A model generated the notes under the pieces. It was not told the origin of the DNA, ran no database searches, and saw nothing but the letters and a program-made list of their open reading frames with translations. Position numbers and translations under genes: made by a program. A DNA stretch of 6,857 nucleotides. Origin: S015-6 sp964384945. GTDB taxonomy: Bacteria > Desulfobacterota > DSWW01. Below are positions 5,331 to 6,857 of this stretch, one piece after another. The stretch lies in assembly GCA_964384945.1 (NCBI GenBank), contig CAYLMK010000056.1, forward strand, positions 1 through 6,857. The letters are read 5' to 3'. The first letter of the stretch is position 1; every line of letters begins with the position of its first letter.

Positions 5331-6857
5331 AGGACGCGCGCCGCGGGACGCCCGCGAGCCCAGGGGGATCTCGCCTCGGCCGGCCTGCCCGACGACGAGA
5401 AGCCCCTGCGCGACGGCGGCACCGGCGCCCAGGCCTATGCGGATGCGGTCGGGGTGTATTTGGCGTTTGCGGTAGACTACGCTGCGAACTACTGGTCGGT
5501 GATCGCGACCCCGGCCGAGGGTTTCATTCGGGGAACATTTGCAAGGCAGGCGCTACCCATGACGTGGGATTATGCAGAGGCGCCCCCTTTTGGGAACACC
5601 AGCGGAAATTGGATGGCTGGAATCGATTGGATTTCAAAGGCCTTGGAACCGCTTCCCGCCTTTACTTTTGGTGAAACGTCCCAGCTTGACGCTGCTGTGC
5701 AGTCAATATCTGGTGCGAAAGCCGTATCCACCGACCCGCCATACTACGACAATATCGGCTACGCGGACCTGTCGGATTTCTTTTACGTGTGGCTGCGACG
5801 CTCACTGAAGCCTGTCTTCCCGGACCTCTTCGCCACGCTTGCGGTGCCCAAGGCAGAGGAACTGGTGGCCACGCCCTACCGGCACGGGAGCAAGGAGAAG
5901 GCGGAGAGGTTTTTCCTCGACGGCATGACCCGGGCGATGGAGCGTCTGGCTGACCAGGCACACCCCGCGTTTCCGGTCACGATCTACTACGCTTTCAAAC
6001 AGCAGGAGACCCCTGGGGCCGCGGCCGTCCCGGCCGCAGAAGAAGAAAGCGGACAGGATGGCCGCGCGACCAGCAATGGGCCCAGGAGTACCGGCTGGGA
6101 GACGTTTTTGGATGCGGTAATCCGAGCGGGCTTCGGCATCAGCGGAACCTGGCCGATGCGGACCGAGCGAGGGGCTCGATCCATCGGCATCGGCACCAAC
6201 GCCCTCGCCTCCAGCATCATCCTCGTGTGCCGCAAGAGACCCGCCGACCTCCCCACCGCCACCCGGCGTGAGTTCGTCGCGGCGCTCAAGGCCGAGTTGC
6301 CCGCAGCCCTGGAGCATCTGCAGCGGGGCAACATCGCCCCGGTGGACCTGGCACAGGCGGCCATCGGCCCGGGCATGGCGGTCTACACCCGCTACGCCAA
6401 GGTTCTCGACGCCGCGGGCAATCCGCTCACCGTGCGCGAGGCCCTGGCGCTCATCAACCAGACCCTCGACGAGGTCCTGGCCGAGCAGGAGGGCGACTTC
6501 GACGCGGAGAGCCGCTGGGCCCTCGCCTGGTTCGAGCAGCACGGCTTCAACGAGGGCGAGTTCGGCGTGGCCGAGACCCTCTCCAAGGCCAAGAATACGA
6601 GCGTTGCGGGCATGGTGCAGGCGGGTATCCTGGTCTCGGGCCGGGGGAAGGTCCGGCTGTTGAAACCTGACGAACTGCCTGCAAACTGGGACCCGGCCAA
6701 GGACCCGCGACTCACGGCCTGGGAGACGGTGCATCACCTCATCCGCGTGCTGGAGGCAGGGGGCGAGTCCGCGGCTGCAGCCCTGATCGGGAAGCTCGGC
6801 GCTGTTGGTAAGCACATTGTGCTGAGGGGTGGGGAGGAGAGATTGGCAGATTGTTTG
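5331..6857 (+). CDS. DUF1156 DNA adenine methyltransferase, C-terminal half (3' end outside window)
   Basis: From 5331 one frame is open for 509 codons to the window edge. The first ~12 codons are REP-derived (RTRAAGRPRAQG). The methylase resumes with ASAGLPDDEKPLRDGGTGAQ, then AVGVYLAFAVDYAANYW and LPMTWDYAEAPPFGN. The catalytic amino-methyltransferase motif is DPPYY (codons 5733-5747), followed by DNIGYADLSDFFYVWLRR and the family-typical VPKAEELVATPYR and YYAFKQ. STGWETFLDAVIRAGF and TWPMRTERGARSIGIGTNAL complete the conserved core. A REP-type insertion splits YYAFKQQE from STGWETF. With the half upstream of the gap it makes one enzyme having motif I N-terminal and DPPY far C-terminal. The last ~16 codons (after IGKLGAVG) do not look like the expected family end. 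The frame joins the upstream half if the gap is a multiple of three bases. Confidence 0.87.
5339..5355 (+). repeat. REP-type palindrome remnant at the right edge of the RAYT element
   Basis: The right arm GGACGCCCGC is intact and the left arm is degenerate, as at 5077-5093. The 25 bases 5331-5355 equal 5069-5093. The next bases, GAGCCCAGG, match those following the perfect palindrome at 5020. This block therefore combines pieces of two repeat forms and marks the right end of the inserted element. Confidence 0.75.
6011..6085 (+). repeat. Second, separate REP-type palindrome inserted in frame in the methylase
   Basis: GCGGCCG-TCC-CGGCCGC (6021-6037) has perfect 7-base arms and the same TCC loop as the RAYT-flanking palindromes. 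It is followed by ACAGGATGGCCGCG, which resembles the CCAGGATGGG tail of the repeats at 5041 and 5203. It encodes PGAAAVPAAEEESGQDGRAT between YYAFKQQE and STGWETF, where I recall a short linker in relatives. It has no transposase of its own, so it could be a passenger copy mobilised by the same or a related RAYT. Ends are approximate. Confidence 0.7.

Larger units (their letters stand above)
4325..5367 (+). mobile_element. RAYT with flanking REP-type repeats, inserted in the methylase gene (contains the gap)
   Basis: The element lies between methylase codons for RVKRDYLA (ending ~4324) and LASAGLPDDEKPLRDGG (from ~5368), which I expect to be adjacent in an uninterrupted DUF1156 protein. On the left it has a perfect 54-base tandem duplication plus a partial third unit (4327-4450). 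In the middle is an IS200/RAYT-type transposase (4451-5002). On the right are several palindromes in both orientations (5014-5355). REP and RAYT pairs are known as non-standard, largely domesticated mobile systems in which the HUH transposase acts on the palindromes. No clear target-site duplication was found, although LA is encoded on both sides of the insert. The exact ends are uncertain, and the real length depends on the unresolved gap. Confidence 0.8.

Noticed and set aside
4324..5355. CRISPR array
   Set aside because: The repeats are REP-type palindromes and a direct 54-base tandem duplication, with no regular repeat-spacer pattern and a coding frame running through.
4984..5475. Open frames drawn across the N run (including minus strand 5174-5422)
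   Set aside because: The N run is a placeholder of unknown length, so any frame across it is artificial.
5802..6815. 337-codon minus-strand frame opposite the methylase C-terminal half
   Set aside because: The + strand carries DPPYY and other conserved methylase blocks, so this is a shadow frame.

Overview
The window is GC-rich with a lower-G+C spacer at 683-1163. All supported genes are on the + strand. The organism cannot be named from this sequence. High G+C, abundant REP-like palindromes, a RAYT-type transposase and large defence-type proteins suit a GC-rich proteobacterium or a similar environmental bacterium. A run of exactly 100 N at 5231-5330 marks a scaffold gap whose real length is unknown, so this looks like a draft or metagenome assembly.

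Layout. Bases 2-682 hold the C-terminal end of a SNF2-type helicase with a DUF3883 domain. Bases 683-1163 form a 481-base spacer with helically phased decamer repeats and a possible relic reading frame. Bases 1164-2873 encode a 569-residue ABC/OLD-like ATPase with a TOPRIM-like C-terminal part. Starting 5 bases later, and probably co-transcribed, a DUF1156-type DNA adenine methyltransferase runs from 2879 to beyond the window end. Helicase, ATPase and methylase together look like a defence or modification cassette. Class 1 DISARM (SNF2 helicase DrmD plus adenine methylase DrmMI) is the nearest named comparison, but the genes that would settle this lie outside the window.

The most striking part is the methylase gene. 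It carries at least four foreign, palindrome-rich insertions, none of which introduces a stop. They are a CCCTC/GAGGG-type palindrome at 3443-3490, a purine/pyrimidine hairpin at 3827-3894, a complete RAYT (HUH tyrosine transposase) with flanking REP-type repeats at about 4325-5367, and another REP-type palindrome at about 6011-6085. The RAYT has no start codon or stop codon of its own. It is read as an internal domain between the SAM-binding half and the DPPYY catalytic half of the methylase.

The gap falls inside the RAYT's 3' repeats. The left flank ends on a complete codon, and the right flank starts on a complete codon of the methylase frame. If the true gap is zero or a multiple of three bases, one uninterrupted reading frame runs from 2879 past 6857. 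The alternative is a methylase broken by transposition, leaving the helicase and ATPase without an intact partner.
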